This document shows positions 1 through 8,674 of a stretch of DNA of 49,788 bases, in pieces. The notes beneath the pieces are model-generated. The model searched no databases. It was not told the DNA's origin and saw only the letters and a list, made by a program, of their open reading frames with translations. Source of the DNA: 40CM-2-70-7 sp035505915. GTDB taxonomy: Bacteria; Gemmatimonadota; Gemmatimonadetes; Gemmatimonadales; GWC2-71-9. The stretch is taken from the NCBI GenBank assembly GCA_035505915.1, contig DATJQI010000018.1, positions 1 to 49,788 on the forward strand. The letters run 5' to 3'. How positions within the stretch are numbered: the first letter of the stretch is position 1; the number at the start of each line of letters is the position of its first letter. A program made the translations under genes and the position numbers.

Positions 1-908
1 GGCACCGCGATGCCGCCGAGGCGGCCCAGGTCGCGGAAGACCTGCGCCCGGGCTTCCAGGGGGGCGCGGGCCGCGTCCAGGCGCGCCAGGGAGACCTCGT
101 GCGCCATTTCGCAGGTGCTCATTTCCCGCTCGCCCCGGAAATCGTCGTCGGGAGAGCGTTCCAGCGTGTTGCTGACGCCGGCGACGCGGATCTGGTTCGT
201 GTGGAAGAACGTGCGGTTGAACTGGAGCGGCTCGGCCCGCTTGACCTCCCGGATGTCCCCGTCCAGGAGCGTCAGGTACAAATCGGTTCCCCCGGGGGTA
301 TAAGCCATACGGCCGCTGTCGGCGGTGATGATGCGCCGCCGGTCCAGATTCCCCAGATCATAGATCGTGACTTCCGACAGGCGGTTGGTGGCCGGATCGA
401 TCCGCGCCGCGCGCAGAAAGAACTGCCCCGGCACCACTTCGTTGATGACCTCCTCCTTCAACGCGAAGGACGGTTTCTTGCGCTGGATGTCGACCAGCAA
501 GGTGCGGAGGTGGTGATTCGACCGGGGGAGCAGCTGGTCGTTCCAGGCGAAGGCCAGGACCGACAGCACGCCGGCGCCGCCCAGCACGGGTCCGAGCAAT
601 CGGCCGATGCCGATGCCGCCCGCCTTCATGGCCGTGATCTCGTTGTCGGACGCCAGGCGGGACACGGTGTGGAGGACCGCGACGAGGACCGCCATGGGGA
701 CGGTCATCGCGACGATGAACGGAATCGAGAGGACGAACACCTCGAGGATCACGCCCCACGGCAGTCCCTTGCCGACCAGGGACCCGAACTGCTTGGCGAC
801 CTGATTGAGGAGCAGGAGCGCCGTGAGGGCACCCAGCGCGAACCCGAGGGGCGCGAGGTGCTGGCGGAGGATGTAGCGGCTGAGGATGCGCACGACGGGT
901 TGCGCCAT
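1..908 (-). CDS. lptF: LptF/LptG-family (YjgP/YjgQ) LPS export permease, C-terminus cut by window edge
   Basis: The minus strand reads open from an ATG at 908 to the left edge, about 302 codons with no stop. The protein begins MAQPVVRILSRYILRQHLAP and has hydrophobic segments near residues 17-36 and 50-80, then the family signature region with SDNEITAMKAGGIG and a third membrane segment near 102-125. A periplasmic beta-rich part follows (FFLRAARIDP..., then VTIYDLGNL). This is the arrangement of LptF/LptG inner-membrane permeases, which work with LptB to extract lipopolysaccharide toward the outer membrane. The C-terminal membrane helices lie outside the window. It is divergent from sprA with only 30 bases between the starts. 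Choosing lptF over lptG is not certain from this part alone. Confidence 0.85.
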   Translation of the reverse strand, partial: MAQPVVRILSRYILRQHLAPLGFALGALTALLLLNQVAKQFGSLVGKGLPWGVILEVFVLSIPFIVAMTVPMAVLVAVLHTVSRLASDNEITAMKAGGIGIGRLLGPVLGGAGVLSVLAFAWNDQLLPRSNHHLRTLLVDIQRKKPSFALKEEVINEVVPGQFFLRAARIDPATNRLSEVTIYDLGNLDRRRIITADSGRMAYTPGGTDLYLTLLDGDIREVKRAEPLQFNRTFFHTNQIRVAGVSNTLERSPDDDFRGEREMSTCEMAHEVSLARLDAARAPLEARAQVFRDLGRLGGIAV

Positions 909-938
909 TATATTCGGAACTCCAAGTCTTCTCAAGGG
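909..938. promoter_or_regulatory. Thirty-base divergent spacer between lptF and sprA
   Basis: The two start codons face away from each other across 30 bases. A TATATT hexamer at 909-914 could be the -10 of a rightward promoter for sprA, but no good -35 is seen 17 bases upstream. On the other strand a GGAG lies about 11 bases before the lptF start. Promoter elements for each gene must reach into the other gene's coding region. The assignment is tentative. Confidence 0.3.
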
Positions 939-3900
939 ATGCGTCTCACCCCCCTGGCCGTCACCTTCGCCATCACCATCGCGGGATCCCGGGCGCGAGC
1001 ACAGGTGGCGGTGACGGATTCCACCGGCGGCATCCCGTTTCCCATTCCCGCCTTCGTACCCCTGTCGAGCCCGTATAACTCGGCCGTGCGTCCCGGCGGC
1101 CGCTACGGCCCGGCCACGACGCCGCGCGCGGTAGCGGAGGCCTGGTCCGCCCAGGTACTCGGGACCCTCGCGGACCCGAACCGCCTCAGTATCCCGATGT
1201 CGAATCTCGTGCTCGGGACCGAGGCCGCGAACGCCACCGCTCCCAAGGTCTTCGAGGCGTCGGGGCGGACCGGCGTGTTCGGAACCTATGCGGACATCGG
1301 GATGCAGCTCAACGTCCGCTTCGAGGTGAAAGCCGACCAGTTCCGCAACCTCGCGTGCACGGCGGACCAGCTGCAGTCCCCGTTGTCCGGCTGCCAGGCG
1401 AAGTTCCCGACCATTTCGCCGAACCCGCAGTACTCCATCCTCTCCTCCGGGGTGATCGGCCAGCGCCTGCACGTCAACGTGGATTTCTCGAGCCAGCGCG
1501 AGTTCGACGCCAACAACACGATCCAGGTGTGGTACGAGGGGCTGCCGGACGAGATTCTCCGCCGGGTGGAGGCGGGGAACGTGACCTTCGCGGTGCCGGC
1601 GTCCCGCTTCATCAGTGCCGCCGTGCCCGCGAACAACTTCGGCTTCCAGGCCGTGGCGCAGGTCGGAGACCTCCAGCTGCGGGGCATCTACGCCCAGCAG
1701 AAGGGGACCGTGGTCAAGGACCACATCTACACAGTGGGCCAGGTGACCAACCAGGCCGTCTCCCGGGACGGCCGGGACCTGGACTACGAGCAGGGGCGGT
1801 TCTTCTTCTCGGTGGACCCGGCCCGGATTCCGGGATACCCCGCCGTCGACATTCTCAACCTGGCGCAGGCCGGCCTCCCGCCGAATCTCCAGGTCGGCAC
1901 CTTGGTGGTGTACCGGATGCGGGCGGTGGCACCGGGCAGCACCATCAATCAGAACATCGGCGGCGTGAAGGCCGTGGCCTGCGGCGCCTCGACCAACCAC
2001 GGAGGCGTGCAGTGTTCGGGGCCCGGCGTGGAGCGGGCCGGACCGTATCAGTGGCAGATCCTGCAGCAGGGCAAGGACTACTACGTGGATCCGTCGGGGG
2101 CGTGGTTCGCGCTCGCCTCCGCGCTCGACCAGAACGACTACCTGGCGGTGTCTTACGTCCCTCTCACGGGGACCGACACGGTGGGCACCCTGCCGCTCAC
2201 CGCCAACGCCGACACCACCCGGGTGGACACGCTGCGCCTGGTCTACGACCCCACCCTCAGCGTCACCGCCCGGTCGCCGGCCTTCCGGTTCGAGATCCGC
2301 GGGATCTACCGCTTCGGGTCGGGGGACCTGACCCGGGAGACGGCCCAGCTGTCGATCACGGTGAACCAGCGGGAGCGGTCGCAGGCGTCGGGCCAGACGT
2401 ATCTCCAGCTCCTCGGCCTTTCGCTCGCGTCGAACCCGACGCAATTCGACCAGTACAACCGGCTCTTCCCGCGGACCCGTGATCCGCAGAGCGGCGCGCC
2501 GCTCCGGGACCTCTACGTGGTGTTCCCGAGCCTCATTCCCTTCGACGACTCCAGCAAGCTCGTGCCGGCGGAGCGCAACGACTCGCTGTACAGGACCCCG
2601 CGGGGCCTCCTGGCGACCCAGGGGCCGCCGTCCATCTTCGCGCTGCACTACCAGGCCACCGCGATCGCCTCCGCGGACCGGTCCACCCTGACGCTCAACA
2701 GCTTCCAGATCCGGGACGGGAGCGAGAAGATCTTCGTGGCCGGCCAGCAGCTCACGCGCGGGGTCGACTACACCATCGACTATGCCACCGGCACGGTGCA
2801 GTTCCTGCACCCCGATTCCCTCTTCCAGAACGGCACGTCGCAGGTCCGGGCCCAGTTCGAGGAGCGGACGGGATTCGCGGTGTCGCCGACCTCCATCTAC
2901 GGCCTCGCCGGGGAGTACTCCCTGGGCTCCACGGGGCGGGTGGACCTGACCGGCATCTTCCAGCAGCAGCAGAGTCCGTTCACCCGGCCGCCGCTCGGCT
3001 CGGAGCCGTCGTCCAGCTTCATCGGGGGGATCAGCACCGAGCTGCGCTTCCAGCCCACGTGGCTCACGGACGCGGTCGGCGCCCTCCCCGGGGTCCATGG
3101 CGAGGCGCCGTCATTCATCAACGTCAACGGCGAGATGGCGCTCTCCAAGCCCCAACCCAACAGCACGGGCCAGGCCTACCTGGAGGAGTTCGAGAGCGAG
3201 AGCAGCCGGTTTCTGTCCATGTCGGACGTGGACTGGCACTGGGGCAGCATCCCCACGAGCACGCGGGGCGCGGAACCGTATGGGTTCACCGGGACCTTCG
3301 ATCCGGTCTCCTTTTCGGGGGGCTTCGACCCGTTCTACGCCGCGTTCATGACGTGGCAGACGCTGCCGGTGAACGCGGACGGCTCCTTCGTCCAGTTCCT
3401 GCCGCAGCAGATCGATCCGGAGATCCTTCTCACCGGCGCCACGCAGACGCCGGAGCAGGTGCTGTGGCTCACCCTCAAGCCGGATACGGTCCTGGGGCTG
3501 GCCCACACCGGGCCCACCGACTCCCTGATCGGCACGCCGAACTGGGTCCGCCGGCCGGTGGCGGGGCCGCGGTGGCGGTCGATCACCCAGACCCTGTCGA
3601 CCACCGGCATCGACCTCACCCGGACCGAGTATCTCGAGTTCTGGGTATGGGAGGACAACCGGCGGACCGCTCGGGCGGAGCACGCGGCCGTCTTGTTCGA
3701 CTTCGGGTCCGTGTACGAGGACGCGCTGGCGTTCGTGCCCGAATCGCTCTCCACCAGCGCGGCGGGCGACACCACGTATTACGGCCAGCGTCCCACGGGC
3801 CTCGGGAAGCTCGACACGGAACGCGACCCCGTCACCCATTCGTGGAGCGCGGCGATCAACGACGAGGGGATCCTGAGCGACCGGGTTACCAACGGGATCT

Positions 3901-6900
3901 TCGACATGAATCACGGGCGGATGATCGACACGCTGCCGCTCTGCAGCGCCAGCGTGAACGGCGTGGTCCAGCAGTACGCGTTCGGCGACCTGCGGTCCCG
4001 GTGCGGACGGCACAACGGCGCCGTGGACACGGAAGACCAGGACGGCGACTTCCAGCTCGACTCGGTGGTGGGTGTGAAGACCCGTGAGGACTTCGTCCGC
4101 TTCGTCTTCCCGATCGGATCGGACAAGTACTATGTGCGGGACGGCGGGATGGTCCCGGTGTCGGCCAGCCAGGGCGGCGGCGCGGCGGGCTGGCGGCTCT
4201 ACCGGATCCCCTTCCGCACCGACACCCTGACGCAGGGGACCCCCAACCTTCGCCAAGTCACCGCGATCCGGATCACGGTCGTGGCTCCGGAGCAGGGCCC
4301 CCCGGGCACCCCGCAGCCCCAGGTGTTCTTCGCCCTCTCCCGCGTCCAGCTGGTCGGGGCCTCGTGGCTGAAGCGCGCGGATACACCCATTCGCGGCATC
4401 TCGGGGGAGACCGGCGTGCTCGGGGGCCAGGTGATCGCGTCGTTCGTCAGCACTCAGGACCGCGACCTGGGTTACACCTCTCCGCCGGGCGTGGTGAACG
4501 AGGCGGCCAGCCAGGGCGCGAGCCTCTCCTTGAACTCGACCCAGATCAACGAACAGTCGCTCCGGATCCTGGCGTCGGGTCTGCAAGTGGGCGAGCACGC
4601 CGAGGCGTTCAACCGGTTCACCACCGAGGGCGACAAGAACCTGCTCCGGTACAAGGAGCTGCGGGTCTGGGCCCGCGGCCGGGGACCGGGGTGGGACGAC
4701 GGCGATCTCGAGTTCTACATCAAGGTGGGGAAGGACGAGAACAACTTCTACATGTACCACACGCCGGCGCGCACGGCGTCGTGGGAGCCGGAAGTGGTGG
4801 CCCAGTTCCAGCCCTGGCTGGTGCTCCGGGCCGAGGTGGAGCAGGCATGGCTCCGGGGCGATCCGCCGCACGTCTATCCCGGCTGTCCGGACTCGAGCAT
4901 CGTCCCGTTCGATTCGTCGTACGTGATGTGCGACGGCCCTTACCTCATTCATGTCCACGATCCGGCGACGGCGCCGCCCAACCTGGCGGCGGTCGAGGAG
5001 CTGGCCGCGGGCATTCTGCGGGTGGGCGACCGGACCTACATCGACCAGGCCGAGCTGTGGGTGGACGACATCCGGGTGAGCAACGTGGTGACCGACATCG
5101 GAATGGCGGGAGCCCTCGATCTTTCGGTCACGGCCTCCAACCTGGCCGACCTGGCCCTCAGCGTGAGCCGGCGGGAGGCCAACTTCCAGCAGCTGGGGGA
5201 GGACCCCACCTACTCGAACGACAACGGCCTGAGCGCGGCCGGGACCATCCACCTGGAGCGTTTCCTGCCGCCGTCCTGGGGCTTCAGCATCCCCCTGGCG
5301 ATGCAGTACGTCAACACGTCCAGCCAGCCCTATTACCTGTCGGGGACGGACATCCGGGCCGATGTGTTGCCCGGACTCCGGACGCCGCTCGCCACCACGA
5401 AGTCCCTGAGTTTCGGGATCCGGCACGTGCGGCGGTCCACCGGTTTCCTGGGCCGGTATCTGCTCGATCCGACGTCGATCAGCGTGAGCTACGCCACGGG
5501 GTCCGCGCGCACCGATCTCTCGAGCGGAACGTCCTCGACCTTCGCGTATTCCGTGACCTACGCGTTGGCGCCCAACCCGCTGCGGATCGCGTTCCTCCCG
5601 AAGTTTCTGAACGCGCTGCGGCGGAAGCTCTTCGGCGGCTCCGACCAGGCTCCCACGCTCCGGATCAATCCGACGAACCTGACGCTGAGCTCGATCTACA
5701 GCGGCGCGCAGTCGGCGCAGTTCTCGTTCCCGGTCGCGATCCGTGAGCCGTCGGACGCTTCCCTCGTGCCGGCCGCGTACTACACCCGGCTGTGGCAGAA
5801 CACCGGCGCCGTCCAGCTCACGCCGTTCGCCGGCTTCACGCTGCGCGTGGACGGGGCCTCGGTCCGCGACCTCCGGAACTACGGCGATTCGACGACGGTG
5901 GGGCGTCTGCTCCTGCTCCAGCGCCGCACGCTGTTCGGAACGGACATCGGCATCGAGACGCAGCGCCGCATCAACACCTTCGTCGGGTTCACGCCGACCC
6001 TGGGCACGTGGATCCGCCCCCGCATCTCGTTCAGCGGCGGGTTCTCCCTGTCGCGGGACCCCAACGCCGCCGCGCCCGTGTTCAGCGCCGACAGCGTGTT
6101 CCGGCTGCCGCTCGCATTCTCGAACAGCCAGCGGCTGGACGGGGGGGCGCAGATCGACCCGACCCGGCTGGGCCGCCGGTACTTCGGAGACTCCTCCATC
6201 GTCACCCGGCTGATCGGCCGCATCACCACGATCGATCTCGGGTACACCCGGGTGCGCAGCTCGTCCTTCGGGCAGGTGGCCGGCTCCCCCACCACGTCCT
6301 ACCAGCTCGGCTTCGGCAACCTGACCGACCTGCGGTCCCAGGGGGGTGTCTACGCGAGCTCGGCCACGGAGAACTCGACCACCAGTGCGTCGGCCACCGC
6401 CGACCTGGGACTCGGATTCCGGTTCGCCACCACCTACCAGCAGACGTCCGGGATCACCTGGGTCCTGCGCGGCACCACGCAGAGCCCGGTGGACGTGCAC
6501 TCGCTGGACTGGCCCAACGGGACGCTCAGCTGGTCCCTGTCGCCCCCCCGGCACGGCCTGCTTCCCCTGGGATTGCTCCTCAACGGGATCACGGCGCAAA
6601 TGAACGTCCGCCGGCATCAGATCTCGAGCGCCCAGCCCACCCTGGGCGCGGGCGTCGACCTGCCCAGCACGCTGTCCCAGGGTACCGACCGCGCGCTGGC
6701 GCCCAGCCTGACCCTCTCCTGGGTGCACGGCATTCTGTCCTCGATGGATTACACGACGGACAAGAACGAGACGGTTCAGTCGGGAACCCTGGTGCGGACC
6801 CGGAACGCGACGACGAACGCCTACGTGGCCTTCGCGTTCAAGCCGCCCACCAAGCTGATCCACCTCCCCACGGACGTCCGGACCAACGCCCGGTACACCG

Positions 6901-7136
6901 TGACCACGACCCAGCAGTGCGTCCAGCCGGCGGGTCTGGACCAGTGCGTCTCCTACGTGGACACGCGGCAGCGGCAGACCCAACTTTCCATGGACACGGA
7001 CTTCCCTCCAACCTTCAGCGCGGGATTGCAGGTGGCGTACATCGTGAACCAGCAGCTGCAGCTCAATCAGAAGACCGCCCAGCTGACCATCACCGCCTAC
7101 GTCAGCCTCTCCACCAGCGTAGGGCAGTTCCGGTGA
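939..7136 (+). CDS. sprA: SprA-like cell-surface protein / type IX secretion outer-membrane translocon
   Basis: This is a 2065-residue secreted protein. The start at ATG 939 gives a signal peptide (MRLTPLAVTFAITIAGSRARA, cut before QVAV). The same frame is open back to 99, but that part is antisense to lptF and lacks a signal peptide. The body is rich in beta-strand patterns. It has the SprA hallmark of an AYLEEFES acidic-aromatic segment (about residue 745), similar to the DDFEG motif of Bacteroidota SprA, followed by long extracellular beta-sandwich and barrel-like repeats up to a C-terminal strand (TAYVSLSTSVGQF). In Flavobacterium SprA forms the giant outer-membrane conduit of the type IX secretion/gliding system. 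Those proteins are somewhat longer, about 2,400 residues. The QC-like gene overlaps its stop codon. No other T9SS component is visible here, so an active T9SS is inferred only. Confidence 0.82.
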   Translation: MRLTPLAVTFAITIAGSRARAQVAVTDSTGGIPFPIPAFVPLSSPYNSAVRPGGRYGPATTPRAVAEAWSAQVLGTLADPNRLSIPMSNLVLGTEAANATAPKVFEASGRTGVFGTYADIGMQLNVRFEVKADQFRNLACTADQLQSPLSGCQAKFPTISPNPQYSILSSGVIGQRLHVNVDFSSQREFDANNTIQVWYEGLPDEILRRVEAGNVTFAVPASRFISAAVPANNFGFQAVAQVGDLQLRGIYAQQKGTVVKDHIYTVGQVTNQAVSRDGRDLDYEQGRFFFSVDPARIPGYPAVDILNLAQAGLPPNLQVGTLVVYRMRAVAPGSTINQNIGGVKAVACGASTNHGGVQCSGPGVERAGPYQWQILQQGKDYYVDPSGAWFALASALDQNDYLAVSYVPLTGTDTVGTLPLTANADTTRVDTLRLVYDPTLSVTARSPAFRFEIRGIYRFGSGDLTRETAQLSITVNQRERSQASGQTYLQLLGLSLASNPTQFDQYNRLFPRTRDPQSGAPLRDLYVVFPSLIPFDDSSKLVPAERNDSLYRTPRGLLATQGPPSIFALHYQATAIASADRSTLTLNSFQIRDGSEKIFVAGQQLTRGVDYTIDYATGTVQFLHPDSLFQNGTSQVRAQFEERTGFAVSPTSIYGLAGEYSLGSTGRVDLTGIFQQQQSPFTRPPLGSEPSSSFIGGISTELRFQPTWLTDAVGALPGVHGEAPSFINVNGEMALSKPQPNSTGQAYLEEFESESSRFLSMSDVDWHWGSIPTSTRGAEPYGFTGTFDPVSFSGGFDPFYAAFMTWQTLPVNADGSFVQFLPQQIDPEILLTGATQTPEQVLWLTLKPDTVLGLAHTGPTDSLIGTPNWVRRPVAGPRWRSITQTLSTTGIDLTRTEYLEFWVWEDNRRTARAEHAAVLFDFGSVYEDALAFVPESLSTSAAGDTTYYGQRPTGLGKLDTERDPVTHSWSAAINDEGILSDRVTNGIFDMNHGRMIDTLPLCSASVNGVVQQYAFGDLRSRCGRHNGAVDTEDQDGDFQLDSVVGVKTREDFVRFVFPIGSDKYYVRDGGMVPVSASQGGGAAGWRLYRIPFRTDTLTQGTPNLRQVTAIRITVVAPEQGPPGTPQPQVFFALSRVQLVGASWLKRADTPIRGISGETGVLGGQVIASFVSTQDRDLGYTSPPGVVNEAASQGASLSLNSTQINEQSLRILASGLQVGEHAEAFNRFTTEGDKNLLRYKELRVWARGRGPGWDDGDLEFYIKVGKDENNFYMYHTPARTASWEPEVVAQFQPWLVLRAEVEQAWLRGDPPHVYPGCPDSSIVPFDSSYVMCDGPYLIHVHDPATAPPNLAAVEELAAGILRVGDRTYIDQAELWVDDIRVSNVVTDIGMAGALDLSVTASNLADLALSVSRREANFQQLGEDPTYSNDNGLSAAGTIHLERFLPPSWGFSIPLAMQYVNTSSQPYYLSGTDIRADVLPGLRTPLATTKSLSFGIRHVRRSTGFLGRYLLDPTSISVSYATGSARTDLSSGTSSTFAYSVTYALAPNPLRIAFLPKFLNALRRKLFGGSDQAPTLRINPTNLTLSSIYSGAQSAQFSFPVAIREPSDASLVPAAYYTRLWQNTGAVQLTPFAGFTLRVDGASVRDLRNYGDSTTVGRLLLLQRRTLFGTDIGIETQRRINTFVGFTPTLGTWIRPRISFSGGFSLSRDPNAAAPVFSADSVFRLPLAFSNSQRLDGGAQIDPTRLGRRYFGDSSIVTRLIGRITTIDLGYTRVRSSSFGQVAGSPTTSYQLGFGNLTDLRSQGGVYASSATENSTTSASATADLGLGFRFATTYQQTSGITWVLRGTTQSPVDVHSLDWPNGTLSWSLSPPRHGLLPLGLLLNGITAQMNVRRHQISSAQPTLGAGVDLPSTLSQGTDRALAPSLTLSWVHGILSSMDYTTDKNETVQSGTLVRTRNATTNAYVAFAFKPPTKLIHLPTDVRTNARYTVTTTQQCVQPAGLDQCVSYVDTRQRQTQLSMDTDFPPTFSAGLQVAYIVNQQLQLNQKTAQLTITAYVSLSTSVGQFR

Positions 7137-8053
7137 GCGGGCGCCGGCTCCTCCTCGCCGGAGCGGTCCTCGCGGCCGCCTGCCAGGCCAAGTCCCGGGG
7201 GCCGCGGGAATTCGACGGGGCCCGGGCGTTCACCTACCTCGAGGCCCAGATGAAATTCGGGCCCCGCATCCCCAACACGCCCGGACACGACAGCTGCGGC
7301 GCCTGGATCGCCGCCCAGCTGGCCCGGACCGCCGATACCGTCATCGTCCAGGACTTCACGGTCACGAACAAGAAGGGGGAGCACCTCCACCTCCGGAACT
7401 ACGTGGCGCGCTTCCGGCCCCAGGCGTCCGACCGGGTCCTGTACCTGGCGCACTGGGATACGCGGCCCCGGGCCGATCAAGACCCGAACCTGGGCAATCA
7501 GCGGCGTCCCGTGCCGGGGGCCGACGACGGCGCGTCCGGCGTCGCGGTGCTCCTCGGCGTCGCCGACGCGCTCAAGCGGCGCCCGCCGGCGGTGGGCGTC
7601 GACCTCCTCTTCGAGGATGGCGAGGACTACGGGGACTTCGACACCGGCACCCTCGACTCGGCCTTCTCGGACGTCCTGATGGGGTCCCGGTACTTCGCCA
7701 AGCACCTTCCGACGGGGTATCCGCCGCTGTTCGCGGTCCTCTTCGACATGGTGGGGGCCAAGAACCTCGCCATCCCGGTCGAGCAGTATTCCCAGGCCTT
7801 CGCGCCCGAAGTGGTGGACCGGGTCTGGCGCGTGGCCGATTCGCTGGGGTACGGCTCGACCTTCCAGCGCCAGGCCGGCCCGTCCCTCATCGACGATCAC
7901 ACCATGCTCCAGCACGCCGGCATCCACGCCATCGACGTGGTGGACTTCGAAGGCTACCACGCCTACTGGCACACCGTGGAGGACACGATCGACAAGGTGT
8001 CGGCGGAGTCGCTGCAGATCGTGGGGGACGTGGCGGTGGCGGTGGTGAGATAG
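7133..8053 (+). CDS. Glutaminyl-peptide cyclotransferase-like M28-family lipoprotein
   Basis: The 306-residue protein starts at GTG 7133, in a 4-base GTGA overlap with the sprA stop, so translation is probably coupled. The N-terminus has a lipobox-like ending (VLAAAC, Cys17), suggesting a lipoprotein. The M28 fold motifs are present: HWDTRP (His107), ADDGASG (Asp131/132), LFEDGEDYG (Glu164/Asp165), FDMVGAKN, IDDHTML, and a final WHT (Trp279-His280) followed by VEDTIDKVS. The order, and especially DDH, WHT and DMVGA, matches eukaryotic-type glutaminyl cyclases better than two-zinc aminopeptidases. Such enzymes convert N-terminal Gln to pyroglutamate. Sec substrates in this window (SprA, PilP) would expose Gln at +1. 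An aminopeptidase role cannot be excluded without assay. Confidence 0.75.
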   Translation: MSGRRLLLAGAVLAAACQAKSRGPREFDGARAFTYLEAQMKFGPRIPNTPGHDSCGAWIAAQLARTADTVIVQDFTVTNKKGEHLHLRNYVARFRPQASDRVLYLAHWDTRPRADQDPNLGNQRRPVPGADDGASGVAVLLGVADALKRRPPAVGVDLLFEDGEDYGDFDTGTLDSAFSDVLMGSRYFAKHLPTGYPPLFAVLFDMVGAKNLAIPVEQYSQAFAPEVVDRVWRVADSLGYGSTFQRQAGPSLIDDHTMLQHAGIHAIDVVDFEGYHAYWHTVEDTIDKVSAESLQIVGDVAVAVVR

Positions 8054-8061
8054 AGCGGGGA

Positions 8062-8159
8062 GTGGGGAGCGGTCGCAGTCGAGGATAGGTGGGCTCCGCT
8101 CGGCGCGTCGTGATCGGCCCTTCTCCGACTCCGACCGCTCCCTGCTCCCCACGTTTTTC
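8062..8159 (+). terminator. Long imperfect hairpin with T run after the sprA-QC unit
   Basis: GTGGGGAGC at 8062-8070 can pair with GCTCCCCAC at 8144-8152. Alternatively GGGAGCGGTCG from about 8065 pairs with CGACCGCTCCC ending near 8142, extended across one mismatch by AGTC/GACT. Five T residues follow at 8154-8158. Two competing pairings and a long loop are unusual for a simple terminator, so it may be an intergenic repeat element with terminator activity. Confidence 0.5.
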
Positions 8160-8218
8160 TGGACCGTTCCGCGTAATTCCGGTTACCGCCGCGGTGCGGG
8201 TGGGTGGTAGGATGCAGC

Positions 8219-8629
8219 ATGGACGATCGTCGCGCCGCCTTCCTGCTCGCGCTCCTCACCCTCGGAGGCGCCGGAGCGCGCTTCGCGCTCTCTCCCGCTC
8301 CCGGCGCGCCGCCGGGCGAGGTCACCCTGGTACCGGCCAGCGATTCGCCCCCGGTCTCTCCGCGTGACGTCGCCCACCGGGCGCTGCGGCTCGCCCGACC
8401 CCTGCAGCCCGGGGAGCGCATCGACGTGAATCAGGCGTCGGCCGTGGAGCTCACGCGGCTGCCCCGCGTCGGTCCCGCGCTCGCGCAGCGCATCGTCCTC
8501 TGGCGGGATCAGCACGGACCCTTTCACTCAATCGCCGCGCTCGACTCGGTGCCGGGGGTGGGTCCCAAACTGTTGGAGGGCTTGCGGAACGTGATCACGT
8601 TTTCAGGGGAGGTGCCGCCCGCGCCTTGA
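8219..8629 (+). CDS. ComEA-like helix-hairpin-helix DNA-binding protein with N-terminal anchor
   Basis: The 136-residue protein begins at ATG 8219, preceded by GTAGGAT as ribosome site. An in-frame GTG at 8204 is possible but less well placed. A hydrophobic N-terminus (AAFLLALLTLGGAGARFAL) suggests a membrane anchor or signal peptide, followed by a Pro/Ala-rich linker. The C-terminal half holds two helix-hairpin-helix motifs: IDVNQASAVELTRLPRVGP and the LDSVPGVGPKLLEGL segment, the ComEA arrangement. ComEA proteins bind incoming double-stranded DNA in the periplasm during natural transformation. Its place just before pilB fits a role in pilus-dependent DNA uptake, though a general DNA-binding role is also possible. 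Confidence 0.75.
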   Translation: MDDRRAAFLLALLTLGGAGARFALSPAPGAPPGEVTLVPASDSPPVSPRDVAHRALRLARPLQPGERIDVNQASAVELTRLPRVGPALAQRIVLWRDQHGPFHSIAALDSVPGVGPKLLEGLRNVITFSGEVPPAP

Positions 8630-8653
8630 CACTCGATCTCCCCAAACTATGTT
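8626..8653 (+). promoter_or_regulatory. Putative sigma-70 promoter for pilB-pilT-pilC
   Basis: A perfect TTGACA (8626-8631) overlaps the stop codon of the ComEA-like gene. TATGTT (8648-8653) lies 16 bases downstream as a 4/6 match to the -10. Transcription would start about 15 bases before the TTG start of pilB, giving a very short leader. This is consistent with the absence of an obvious Shine-Dalgarno sequence there. Confidence 0.5.
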
Positions 8654-8674
8654 AGATGCTTCAATCCCAACGAG

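Noticed and set aside
99..938. N-terminal extension of the sprA frame
   Set aside because: It is antisense to lptF, which has clear membrane helices and family motifs. The signal peptide sits at 939.
3111..6983. A 1290-codon open frame on the minus strand opposite sprA
   Set aside because: It is the antisense image of a real GC-rich gene. Its product is Arg/Gly/Pro/His-rich and has no recognisable motif, while the plus strand encodes a coherent secreted protein.
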